A stretch of DNA of 64,000 nt. Origin: Faucicola tetraodonis. GTDB taxonomy: Bacteria > Pseudomonadota > Gammaproteobacteria > Pseudomonadales > Moraxellaceae. Within the stretch, counting starts at the first letter, position 1; each line of letters opens with the position of its first letter. The stretch is taken from the NCBI GenBank assembly GCA_032017425.1, contig DALZPW010000001.1, one strand, 5' to 3'. A program made the position numbers and the translations under genes. Shown in pieces: positions 7,412 to 15,498 of this stretch. Below the pieces are notes generated by a model that was given only the letters and a program-made list of their open reading frames with translations, ran no database searches and was not told the origin of the DNA.

Positions 7412-8779
7412 TTATTCTGTTTCGGTTTTTGACGTCTCTGGCTGGGATAATAAGTTTTTTTCTAGATAATGAATGTTTTGTGCTTGCTTACAAAATGCCT
7501 TATCTTGCAAAATCACATCGCGATGCAATGGCACATTGGTTTTGATACCCGTGATAATCAGCTCGTCAAGGGCATGGCGAAGCTTGGCAATCGCTTGTTC
7601 ACGGGTTTGACCATGACAGATTAATTTGCCGATCAATGAGTCATAAAAGGTAGGGATGGCATAGCTTGGATAAAGGTGCGAGTCAAAACGTACACCGCTA
7701 CCATTTGGCATAAAAAAGTGGGTCACCGTACCGGGTGAGGGCATGAAAGTCACAGGATCTTCGGCATTGATACGGCACTCGATGGCATGACCGCGAATTT
7801 CGATTTCGTTTTGACGATACGATAACCCATAGCCAGATGCGATTTTAAGCTGTTCAACCACTACATCAATGCCGGTAATCATCTCGGTGACTGGATGTTC
7901 AACCTGTACGCGGGTATTCATCTCAATAAAGAAAAATTGCTCATCTTCATATAAAAATTCAAACGTCCCTGCACCGCGATAGTTAATTTGCTCACAAGCA
8001 CGGACGCAAGCTTGCAAAATGGGCTCTTTAATATCATCAGGAATCTCTGGGGCAGGGGCTTCTTCAAGCACTTTTTGGTGACGACGTTGCAGCGAGCAAT
8101 CGCGATCAAATAAATGAATGGCATTGCCTTCGCCATCACCTAACACTTGCACTTCGACATGGCGTGGGTTTTTTAAAAAGCGCTCCATATAAACGCTATC
8201 ATCCCCAAACCACAATTCGGCTTCTTGTTTGGCGGCTTGCACTTGAGACAATAACTGCTCAAGGCGTTCAACCACGCGCATACCACGACCACCACCACCC
8301 GCTGCCGCTTTGATTAACAGAGGAAAGCCAATGGCTTTAGCTTGTTCTTCAGCGTTAGCCAGAGTGACGCTACCCACTGAACCAGGGACAGTAGGCACAC
8401 CGGCTTTTTTCATGGCGTTGATAGCGGATATTTTGTTACCCATTAAGCGAATGTGCTCAGGCGCAGGACCTACAAAGGTTAGCCCTGCCTCTTCCACGCG
8501 TTCGGCAAATTCGGCATTTTCAGATAAAAATCCATAACCTGGGTGAATGGCATCAGCGCCAGAGATTTCTGCGGCTGTTAAGATAGTATCGATATTGAGA
8601 TAGCTTTGACTGGCATTGGGCTTGCCAATACAGATGGATTCGTCAACGAATCGAAGGTGCATCAAGTTGTCATCTGCAGTTGAGTAGACGCCCACCGTTT
8701 GAATGCCAAGCTGCTTACAAGCGCGAACAATGCGAAGTGCAATTTCACCACGATTGGCGATCAGTAATTTTTTTATCAT
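7412..8779 (-). CDS. accC: Acetyl-CoA carboxylase, biotin carboxylase subunit
   Basis: ATP-dependent carboxylation of biotin on AccB, the first half of the committed step of fatty-acid synthesis. At 455 residues it has family length. The N-terminus KKLLIANRGEIALRIVRACK is the classic start. The ATP-grasp glycine-rich loop is AAAGGGGRGMRVV, and further family segments are SVYMERFLKNPRHVEVQVL, DCSLQRRHQKVLEEAPAP and EFLYEDEQFFFIEMNTRVQVEHPVTE. The C-terminal tail past about residue 445 (PETSKTETE) is polar and not conserved. AGGGA lies 5 nt before the start. It is downstream of accB (56-bp gap), so accBC form an operon as in most gamma-proteobacteria. Confidence 0.98.
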   Translation of the reverse strand: MIKKLLIANRGEIALRIVRACKQLGIQTVGVYSTADDNLMHLRFVDESICIGKPNASQSYLNIDTILTAAEISGADAIHPGYGFLSENAEFAERVEEAGLTFVGPAPEHIRLMGNKISAINAMKKAGVPTVPGSVGSVTLANAEEQAKAIGFPLLIKAAAGGGGRGMRVVERLEQLLSQVQAAKQEAELWFGDDSVYMERFLKNPRHVEVQVLGDGEGNAIHLFDRDCSLQRRHQKVLEEAPAPEIPDDIKEPILQACVRACEQINYRGAGTFEFLYEDEQFFFIEMNTRVQVEHPVTEMITGIDVVVEQLKIASGYGLSYRQNEIEIRGHAIECRINAEDPVTFMPSPGTVTHFFMPNGSGVRFDSHLYPSYAIPTFYDSLIGKLICHGQTREQAIAKLRHALDELIITGIKTNVPLHRDVILQDKAFCKQAQNIHYLEKNLLSQPETSKTETE

Positions 8780-8835
8780 TGCTATCCCTAATTTTTATCG
8801 ATAATCAAACTTCAAATATACAAAAAAGTTAAAAA

Positions 8836-9255
8836 TTAAGACTCGTAACGGACAATCGGTTGACCAAATTGCACCACATCGCCGTTTTGTACCAAGATTT
8901 CTGCAATGATACCGCTTTGGGTTGCTTCAAGCGGGTTCATGATTTTCATGGCTTCAATAATGCCTAAACTATCGCCTGCTTGTATCTGTTGACCCACCTT
9001 AATGAATGGCGCGTCATTAGGACTCGGTGCAACATAATACACCCCAACCATCGGTGATGTTTCTACCATGCCAGATTTTACAGGGGCAGCGTTAGCGGTT
9101 GTCGTGGTGGCTGTAGTTGCTGTGACGGGTTGAACATTCGCTTGGGGTAAATGGCGTGAGATAGAGACCTTTTTATCGCCATCTTGTACGGTTAATTCTG
9201 CTAATGTTCGCTCTTCCATTAAGTCAATAAGTTGTTTGATTTTACTTATATCCAT
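8836..9255 (-). CDS. accB: Biotin carboxyl carrier protein of acetyl-CoA carboxylase
   Basis: Carries the biotin that shuttles CO2 between AccC and AccAD. The 139-residue protein has the N-terminal MDISKIKQLIDLMEERTLAE segment, an Ala/Thr/Val-rich flexible linker at about residues 38-60 (a tract of ATTATTTT type), and a C-terminal biotinyl domain. The domain has the biotinylation site EAMKIMNPLEA (the Lys is modified) and the protruding thumb-like ISRHLP/APSPNDAPFIKVG region of the AccB class. The start has AGGA unusually close to the ATG. accC follows on the same strand. aroQ lies upstream, the common aroQ-accB-accC order. Confidence 0.97.
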   Translation of the reverse strand: MDISKIKQLIDLMEERTLAELTVQDGDKKVSISRHLPQANVQPVTATTATTTTANAAPVKSGMVETSPMVGVYYVAPSPNDAPFIKVGQQIQAGDSLGIIEAMKIMNPLEATQSGIIAEILVQNGDVVQFGQPIVRYES

Positions 9256-9423
9256 ATCCTAACTACCTTAAAATTATACGCTTCATAGACAACCAATTCA
9301 TAGATTGCCGTATTGTAACAAGATTTTTCTAAAATAAATAGATATAGCAGGGTATATTTGTGTACGTTTGTACACTTAAAATTTGCTGCTATGTTGCTAC
9401 TGATTTTAGGCTAAATTATGTTG

Positions 9424-9912
9424 TTACTGATATTTTTGAACCAGATAATTAAACGCTGCAGTATAACCAAAAGCGCCCATACCACAGATGACCGCTTCGG
9501 CTTTGTCGCTAAAATAAGAATGCTGTCGAAATGGCTCACGGGTGTGAATATTGGAAAGATGAACTTCTATAAAAGGTTTATTTACGGCGAGTAGGGCATC
9601 GCGAATTGCTACCGATGTGTGAGTAAAGGCAGCGGGATTGATGATAATCGCGTCAATCTGCTCGTCAGGATTTGTGGTCAACAAACCGTGATGATGGATT
9701 TTATCAATCAGGGCAGATTCTTGATTTGTTTGAAAACAGGTGAGTTTGACTTGATACTGGCTGGCTAATTGTCTTATATCATCTTCAATATGTTGTAGGG
9801 TTTGAAATCCGTAGATTTCTGGTTCTCGCTTGCCAAGCAAATTAAGATTGGGACCATTTAATACTAACACATGGGTTAGTTGGATCTTTGTTGCTATTGC
9901 TGTCGTTGTCAT
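9424..9912 (-). CDS. aroQ: Type II 3-dehydroquinate dehydratase
   Basis: Catalyses dehydration of 3-dehydroquinate to 3-dehydroshikimate in the shikimate pathway. The 162-residue product has the type II signatures VLNGPNLNLLGKREPEIYG at the N-terminus (catalytic Tyr in the lid loop), the TNQESALIDKIH segment, INPAAFTHTSVAIRDAL, EVHLSNIHTREPFRQHS and CGMGAFGY. The first ~13 residues (TTTAIATKIQLTH) are extra relative to typical family starts, but AAGGA sits 8 nt upstream of this ATG. The gene starts 13 bp after cca, so the two are probably co-transcribed. accBC lie 170 bp further on in the same direction. Confidence 0.97.
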   Translation of the reverse strand: MTTTAIATKIQLTHVLVLNGPNLNLLGKREPEIYGFQTLQHIEDDIRQLASQYQVKLTCFQTNQESALIDKIHHHGLLTTNPDEQIDAIIINPAAFTHTSVAIRDALLAVNKPFIEVHLSNIHTREPFRQHSYFSDKAEAVICGMGAFGYTAAFNYLVQKYQ

Positions 9913-9925
9913 GATGATGCTTCCT

Positions 9926-11107
9926 TTATCGTGGCTGATTTAAAATTTCCTCAAGTTTTTGCAACCTTAACTGGTCAATGGCTTCACCGATCTGTTTGCC
10001 GGTCAGCTCGCTTGCCACATCTTTGGCAGAAATTTGCGTTAACTGCGTTTTGATAGTGGCTAACAGCGCGGTTTGTTTGACCTGTTGATAAAGATGAACG
10101 ACTTGTAAGGCTTGCTCTAAAAGAGAGGTGTCTTTAAGGCTATTACTTAATCTTAACAGTTCAAACAATCGGTCTGCAGTTAAGTGATTAAAATTTTTTA
10201 ATTCATCAAAATGCTCAACAATGAATAACCCCAATCGCTCAGCGTTTTTTGGCACCTTTAAACCTTGGCAAAATTCTAAATACTCGGTGGTTGGGTTATT
10301 GTGGTGCTGGTGAGACTTAAAGCAGGTGGCTATAAGGGCGAACTTCATGACGTTGTGCGCTTGTTGCTCTCCCGCCATCCGCAGCGCAGATAGCATCAAT
10401 TGCCATTGGCTAGGATTATCAATCGATGCTTGATAGAGTTTTGGCATAATAACATCGAGGACATTGAGCTGATAAAGCGTGTCAAAATAAATATCCGACC
10501 AAGCTTGCGTTAACGCTTTTGACGTCTCTGACCATACCCGCTCAGCGACAAGATGACTCAGCTCACCTGCGGCTTTCATTTGGCTGGTAAGTTTAGCGGT
10601 GGGCTCATCGACCGTAAATCCGAGCGGCGCATAACGACTGGCAAAACGGGCAAGGCGCAATACGCGTACCGGATCTTCTGTAAAAGCGGCGGACACATGG
10701 CGTAATTTTTTTTGCTGAATATCTGCTAAGCCACCATACGGGTCGATGATATCGCGGGTATCAAATTTGCCCTGTTTAAAACTGCAGTCAAACAAGCCGT
10801 TGACTTCTATAGCCATGGCATTGATGGTGAGATCGCGCCTGGCTAAATCTTCTTCTAAGGTGACAGCGGCGTCAGCGTGTACCTTAAAACCAAGATAGCC
10901 GTTACCGCTTTTGCGTTCCGTGCGAGCCAGTGCATATTCGTCATGGGTCTTTGGGTGTAAAAAAACCGGAAAATCAGCCCCTACCTGCGAAAATCCCAGC
11001 TCCAGCATCTGCTCAGGCGTTGCGCCGACCACCACATAATCGTGTTCAGTGACCTCGCGCGCCAATACATAATCGCGTACCGCACCACCGACCAAATAAA
11101 CTTGCAT
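9926..11107 (-). CDS. cca: CCA tRNA nucleotidyltransferase (class II) with degraded HD region
   Basis: Adds or repairs the 3'-CCA of tRNAs. The N-terminal nucleotidyltransferase part is canonical: QVYLVGGAVRD, catalytic carboxylates in TEHDYVVVGATPEQ (Glu-x-Asp where E. coli has Asp-x-Asp), ADFPVFLHPKTHDEYALA, RTERKSGNGYLGF, DLARRDLTINAMA, and EDPVRVLRLARFASRYAPLGF. In E. coli Cca a C-terminal HD phosphohydrolase domain contains CHDLGK. The corresponding region here reads FALIATCFKSHQ, with no HD pair, so phosphatase/2',3'-phosphodiesterase activity is probably absent. The start at 11107 (ATG, GGGGTGG upstream) is preferred to an in-frame GTG two codons earlier. First gene of a probable cca-aroQ operon. 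Confidence 0.95.
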   Translation of the reverse strand: MQVYLVGGAVRDYVLAREVTEHDYVVVGATPEQMLELGFSQVGADFPVFLHPKTHDEYALARTERKSGNGYLGFKVHADAAVTLEEDLARRDLTINAMAIEVNGLFDCSFKQGKFDTRDIIDPYGGLADIQQKKLRHVSAAFTEDPVRVLRLARFASRYAPLGFTVDEPTAKLTSQMKAAGELSHLVAERVWSETSKALTQAWSDIYFDTLYQLNVLDVIMPKLYQASIDNPSQWQLMLSALRMAGEQQAHNVMKFALIATCFKSHQHHNNPTTEYLEFCQGLKVPKNAERLGLFIVEHFDELKNFNHLTADRLFELLRLSNSLKDTSLLEQALQVVHLYQQVKQTALLATIKTQLTQISAKDVASELTGKQIGEAIDQLRLQKLEEILNQPR

Positions 11108-11140
11108 GACCACCCCGATGTTTTAACTAAATTAAACCCA

Positions 11141-11174
11141 TAAAAAAACCAGTTTAGAGCACTAAACTGGTTTT
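11141..11174 (-). terminator. Intrinsic terminator after maeB
   Basis: Perfect 12-bp stem AAAACCAGTTTA / TAAACTGGTTTT with a 6-nt loop. Read on the minus strand it is followed by a seven-T run, 16 bp after the maeB stop. Confidence 0.92.
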
Positions 11175-11190
11175 ATCAATCAACACAAAA

Positions 11191-13497
11191 TTATTTTGCC
11201 AACTCTTGCGCTTGCGTTACTGCTACGGCAGTCATGTTGACGATACGACGTGCTGTCGCAGAAGATGTCAAGATATGCACAGGTCGTTGCGCTCCCAATA
11301 ACAATGGACCGACGGTGACACTATTGGTCGCGGTTTTTAGCAAGTTAAATGCGATGTTAGCCGCATCTAAGTCTGGCATGATGAGTAGGTTGGCTGAACC
11401 TGTCAATTTGCTAAATGGGAATGAGGCATGGCGGATACGGTCATCAAGCGCGGTATCACCATGCATTTCGCCGTCAAACTCAAAATCAACATTCATATCG
11501 GTCAATAAATCATAAACTTGACGCATTTTTTTGGCACTTTCAAAGTCAGATGAACCAAAGTTTGAATGTGATAGCAATGCCACACGCGGTTCAAGACCAA
11601 AGCGGCGGACTTCTTGCGCTGCTAATACCGTCATTTCTGCTAGTTGTTCAGCAGTTGGATCTTCATGCACGTAAGTGTCAGCAATGAACAAGTTACGACC
11701 TTGAATCAATAAGGCATTTAACGCATAAAAATCTTTAGCATCTGCTTGTTTTTTGATCACGTTTTGCACGTAGTTTAAGTGCAAGTGATATGAACCAAAT
11801 GTACCACAAATCATACCGTCAGCATCACCACGTTCAACCATTAGCGCGCCAATCAACGAAGTTTTACGGCGCACATCACGACGCGCCAACTCAACCGTCA
11901 CACCATTGCGTTTGTTCATCTCATAGTAAAACTGCCAGTAGTCTTTGTAACGTGGGTCGCTTTCGATGTTAACTAGTTCATAATTTTCACCTGCCACCAT
12001 ACGTAAGCCCAACCGCTGGATTTGGTTGGCAATAATGGTTGGACGACCGACCAAGATAGGTTTTGCCAAGCCTTCATCCACCACCACTTGCACTGCCCGT
12101 AATACGTTTTCATCCTCACCTTCACAGTAAACGATACGTTTTGGTTCTTGTTTGGCACGGGTGAAAATAGGTTTCATCAAGAACGCAGAGTTATAAACGA
12201 ACTCTGAGAGTTTATCGCGATAAGCACGCATGTTTTCGATGGGTAGCGTGGCAACGCCAGAATCCATCGCAGCTTTGGCAACCGCTGGTGCAATCTCCAA
12301 AATCAAATTTGGCTCTAACGGCCCAGGGATTAGGTATTCACGACCAAAACGTTGGGTTTCATCCACCGTTTTTTGACCTTTTTGTGGGGTGGCTTCCACA
12401 TGTGCCATGGCAGCAATAGCTCGCACGCAGGCAATTTTCATTTCTTCGTTGACGGTCGTGGCACCGACGTCAAGCGCGCCACGGAAGATATACGGAAAAC
12501 ACAGTGCGTTGTTTACTTGGTTTGGATAGTCAGAGCGACCTGTGGCGATAATCGCATCGGGACGCACCGCTTTGGCATCTTCAGGTAGAATTTCTGGGTT
12601 TGGATTGGCTAGGGCAAAGATAATGGGATCTTGCGCCATGCGTTTTACCATATCTTGGGTCAGCATGCCAGCGGCAGATAGACCTAAGAACATATCCGCG
12701 CCTTCAATCACATCCGATAAGGTTTTGGCTTCGGTATCGCGGGCATAACGCTGTTTTGACTCATCGAGGTTTGCGCGGTTGCTGGTGATGATGCCTTTTG
12801 AGTCAGCGACAAAGATGTGCTCTTTTTTTGCGCCCAACGCACAAATCAAATCCAAACAAGAAATCGCTGCAGCACCTGCACCAGATACCACAATTTTGAT
12901 ATCTTCGATTTTTTTGCCGGTAATTTGTAGCGCGTTTAATAACGCGGCAGACGCAATAATCGCGGTACCATGTTGGTCATCATGGAACACAGGGATGTTC
13001 ATGCGTTTACGCAATTCTTTTTCGATATAAAAACATTCAGGGGCTTTAATATCTTCAAGATTGATACCGCCGAAGGTAGGCTCTAAAGAGGCAATTGCTT
13101 CGATGAATTTATCCGGATCGTTTTGTGCCACTTCAATGTCAAACACATCAATGCCGGCAAATTTTTTGAACAGCACGCCTTTACCTTCCATCACAGGTTT
13201 TGACGCCAAAGGACCGATATTCCCTAATCCTAAAACAGCGGTACCATTGGTCACCACCCCGACTAAGTTGCTACGAGCGGTATAAAGCGCGGCTTTTTTG
13301 GGGTCTTTTTCAATTTCTAGACAAGGTACGGCAACGCCAGGCGAATAGGCAAGTGCCAAATCCCGTTGGTTGGCAAGTGCCTTGATGGGGGTAACAGAAA
13401 TTTTACCTGGGCGTGGATTGGCATGATAATGCAAGGCGGCTTGTTCAAATAATTCTTTGTCTGATAAGCCATTGTTGGTCGGCGATAATTTATCCAT
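11191..13497 (-). CDS. maeB: NADP-dependent malic enzyme with phosphotransacetylase-like C-terminal domain
   Basis: Oxidative decarboxylation of malate to pyruvate, giving NADPH and gluconeogenic precursors. Two-domain MaeB architecture: the malic enzyme part covers residues 1 to about 430 (LALAYSPGVAVPCLEI, TNGTAVLGLGNIGPLASKPV, VFHDDQHGTAIIASAALLNA, VVSGAGAAAISCLDL, FALANPNPEI). The rest, to 768, is a phosphate acetyltransferase-like domain (RIVYCEGEDENVLRAVQ, DGMICGTFGSYHLHL, LFIADTYVHEDPT, LIMPDLDAANIAFNLLK). In E. coli this domain is regulatory rather than catalytic. I chose the ATG at 13497 because AAGGA lies 4 nt upstream and the family starts there. A longer start at 13521 lacks a ribosome site. 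Monocistronic with a strong terminator. Confidence 0.96.
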   Translation of the reverse strand: MDKLSPTNNGLSDKELFEQAALHYHANPRPGKISVTPIKALANQRDLALAYSPGVAVPCLEIEKDPKKAALYTARSNLVGVVTNGTAVLGLGNIGPLASKPVMEGKGVLFKKFAGIDVFDIEVAQNDPDKFIEAIASLEPTFGGINLEDIKAPECFYIEKELRKRMNIPVFHDDQHGTAIIASAALLNALQITGKKIEDIKIVVSGAGAAAISCLDLICALGAKKEHIFVADSKGIITSNRANLDESKQRYARDTEAKTLSDVIEGADMFLGLSAAGMLTQDMVKRMAQDPIIFALANPNPEILPEDAKAVRPDAIIATGRSDYPNQVNNALCFPYIFRGALDVGATTVNEEMKIACVRAIAAMAHVEATPQKGQKTVDETQRFGREYLIPGPLEPNLILEIAPAVAKAAMDSGVATLPIENMRAYRDKLSEFVYNSAFLMKPIFTRAKQEPKRIVYCEGEDENVLRAVQVVVDEGLAKPILVGRPTIIANQIQRLGLRMVAGENYELVNIESDPRYKDYWQFYYEMNKRNGVTVELARRDVRRKTSLIGALMVERGDADGMICGTFGSYHLHLNYVQNVIKKQADAKDFYALNALLIQGRNLFIADTYVHEDPTAEQLAEMTVLAAQEVRRFGLEPRVALLSHSNFGSSDFESAKKMRQVYDLLTDMNVDFEFDGEMHGDTALDDRIRHASFPFSKLTGSANLLIMPDLDAANIAFNLLKTATNSVTVGPLLLGAQRPVHILTSSATARRIVNMTAVAVTQAQELAK

Positions 13498-13638
13498 AAT
13501 ATCCTTCGTTGCGATAGTCATTTTCGAATCGTAGTGTTCGCTATTCTAGCACTATTGACAGATTGATGACTAGTTGAGTACCCGCAAAAAATAAAACTAG
13601 TTAGCTAAAAAATCACGCTAACGACTTTGTCTATCACC

Positions 13639-15153
13639 TCAAGATGAGCAGCTGACGCATATTTCAGGCGCATCTGCCAACGGTGGCTCGGTGTCACTTG
13701 GCTTGGCTAATGCACTAACTTGGTAAGGATTAGCCAGTAGCTGATACAGTCTATCCACCTCACTCATGTCATTTTGTTCAGCCAATTCAATGGCTTGCTG
13801 TGCCATGCTGTTTCTTAGGACATACACTGGATTGTGGCTCATTACCAACTGCAAAGAATCCTGCTGTAATTTGGTATGGTAGGTAGCAATCCAATCCGCT
13901 AAGGTGGCATTGGCTTGACCGTTACCGCTGCTAATTGAAATTTTCAACTGATTAAGTAAATTAAATTCATGTAATAGGTTTAATTTATCATTGGGTTTGG
14001 CGTCAGCAACGATTGCTACTAGCGCTCGCAAACTGTTGGTAAAGTCGAGTTTGTTTTGCTGCATGATCTCCAAGTACTGCAAAGCAAAGTCACAGTTTTC
14101 TTCACTGATGGGTAAGCCAAATTTTTGGCAGAGACCTTGCTGATAATACCGATAAAAAATCTCACCAAAACTGTCTAAAATGTCGGTTAACTGCTCGCGC
14201 GACAAAGTTTCTGGCGGATGATTAGCGGTCAGTTTTTCGCCATTAAGGCGTAAAAATAAGGTAATCAGACGTGACAAATTCCAAAGCCCAATGGAAGGCT
14301 GGTTTTGATAAACATAACGCCCGTTGTAATCAGAATGGTTGTTGATCCAAATCGGATTAAAGCGCTCCATAAAACCGTAAGGACCAAAATCGATGGTCGC
14401 ACCTGTGATGGATAAATTGTCGGTATTCATCACCCCATGGGCAAAGCCAATCAGCTGCCAATCCGCCAGGGTTTTGGCGGTTTTATCAACCACTTGTCGC
14501 AAAAAATCTTGAATGGGCGTGTCACTGTCAAAACATTCGGCGAAATAAGTTTTGATGACATAACGGGTAAAATACAGCAATAAATCAGGCGCATAATTTG
14601 CCACCCATTCAAAATGCCCAAAGCGAATATGACAATCTGCGGTACGTAGTAGCGCAGCGCCGCGTTCGCGTGTCTCACGGTTGACAGGGGTATCTGACAC
14701 CACAAAACCCAGTGAGTTGCTAGAGCGAATACCCAAGCGATTAAGCGCATGACCTGCCAAATACTCTCGCACGACGCTTCGAATCACCGCACGACCATCC
14801 CCCATGCGCGAGTAGGGGGTTAATCCTGCGCCTTTTAGATGCAAATCGGTCAATTGTCCGTCTTTATCGATTACCTGAGCGAGTAATAGACCACGACCAT
14901 CGCCCAGTTGCCCTGCCCATTGCCCAAATTGGTGTCCAGCATACGCCATGGCTAACGGTTCAAAGCCGTCGGGAACGATGTCGCCGCCAAAGATTTCAAC
15001 CCAATGCTGCCTTAAAAACTCATCATCTGCCCAACCAATTTGGTTGGCGACTTGCGGGTTAAAATGCCCTGCTTGCGGGTTGGTGAGCGGTTTAGGGGGT
15101 TGTTTATGGTAGAGCCTTGGATCGAGCGTGGCATACGAGTTTTCGATTTTCAT
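13639..15153 (-). CDS. selO: Protein adenylyltransferase SelO (YdiU/UPF0061)
   Basis: Pseudokinase-fold enzyme that AMPylates proteins involved in redox homeostasis, as shown for E. coli and human SelO. The 504-residue protein has the family segments MAYAGHQFGQWAGQLGDGRG, LKGAGLTPYSRMGDGRAV, SVVREYLAGHALNRLGI, GFAHGVMNTDNLSITG (metal-binding Asn) and IDFGPYGFMERF (metal-binding Asp). It ends in CVSCSS, the Cys-containing equivalent of the eukaryotic selenocysteine tail. The stop is a TGA directly after the final Ser, so it is an ordinary stop and not a Sec codon. A weak GGA lies before the ATG. Monocistronic. Confidence 0.96.
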   Translation of the reverse strand: MKIENSYATLDPRLYHKQPPKPLTNPQAGHFNPQVANQIGWADDEFLRQHWVEIFGGDIVPDGFEPLAMAYAGHQFGQWAGQLGDGRGLLLAQVIDKDGQLTDLHLKGAGLTPYSRMGDGRAVIRSVVREYLAGHALNRLGIRSSNSLGFVVSDTPVNRETRERGAALLRTADCHIRFGHFEWVANYAPDLLLYFTRYVIKTYFAECFDSDTPIQDFLRQVVDKTAKTLADWQLIGFAHGVMNTDNLSITGATIDFGPYGFMERFNPIWINNHSDYNGRYVYQNQPSIGLWNLSRLITLFLRLNGEKLTANHPPETLSREQLTDILDSFGEIFYRYYQQGLCQKFGLPISEENCDFALQYLEIMQQNKLDFTNSLRALVAIVADAKPNDKLNLLHEFNLLNQLKISISSGNGQANATLADWIATYHTKLQQDSLQLVMSHNPVYVLRNSMAQQAIELAEQNDMSEVDRLYQLLANPYQVSALAKPSDTEPPLADAPEICVSCSS

Positions 15154-15498
15154 AATTTTTCCATTTTTATAGGCATGACTAATCTGGCGGTTAAATGCCC
15201 CCTGTTTAGGGGCGTTTTAAGTCATTAATTGCGCTATAATAGCGCGTTAACAGCCGGCTGAAAATTTGATTAAGCTTGCTGACGTTTTTTAAAATTTATA
15301 TTTTACTATACCTTTATCCGACGATAGGATCTGTGCAATAACTGTGCATGAGTCAATGCCGCTGTAAAATTCACTTTTTGCTGTGATAACTTTCTGCTGT
15401 CATTAAGCGTTACTTGATAGAAAATCCGCTTAAAAAAAACAGGTAAAGAAAGCCACTTAAAAAAACTACCTAAAAAGCCACTTACGTAAAGGAAGGTC
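15154..15498. other. Divergent intergenic region between selO and the RTX protein gene
   Basis: 345 bp without a gene. It holds a hairpin-forming GC-rich element at about 15193-15217 (GCCCC ... GGGGC), the palindrome described separately at 15231-15245, and a Lys/Leu-codon-like stretch with repeated CCACTTAAAAA / CCTAAAAAGCCACTTA near 15450-15485. AAGGAAGG precedes the RTX start. A minus-strand ORF here is not credible. Confidence 0.5.
15231..15245. promoter_or_regulatory. Palindrome containing a consensus -10 hexamer
   Basis: GCGCTATAATAGCGC is a 6-bp perfect inverted repeat around TAA, and it contains TATAAT on the plus strand. I see no good -35 at 16-18 bp. It could be a -10/operator overlap for the downstream RTX gene, with a leader of about 250 nt. 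Confidence 0.35.

Noticed and set aside
13639..13641. TGA at the end of selO as a possible selenocysteine codon
   Set aside because: It follows the final CVSCSS, in line with Cys-type bacterial SelO, and no further conserved coding follows.
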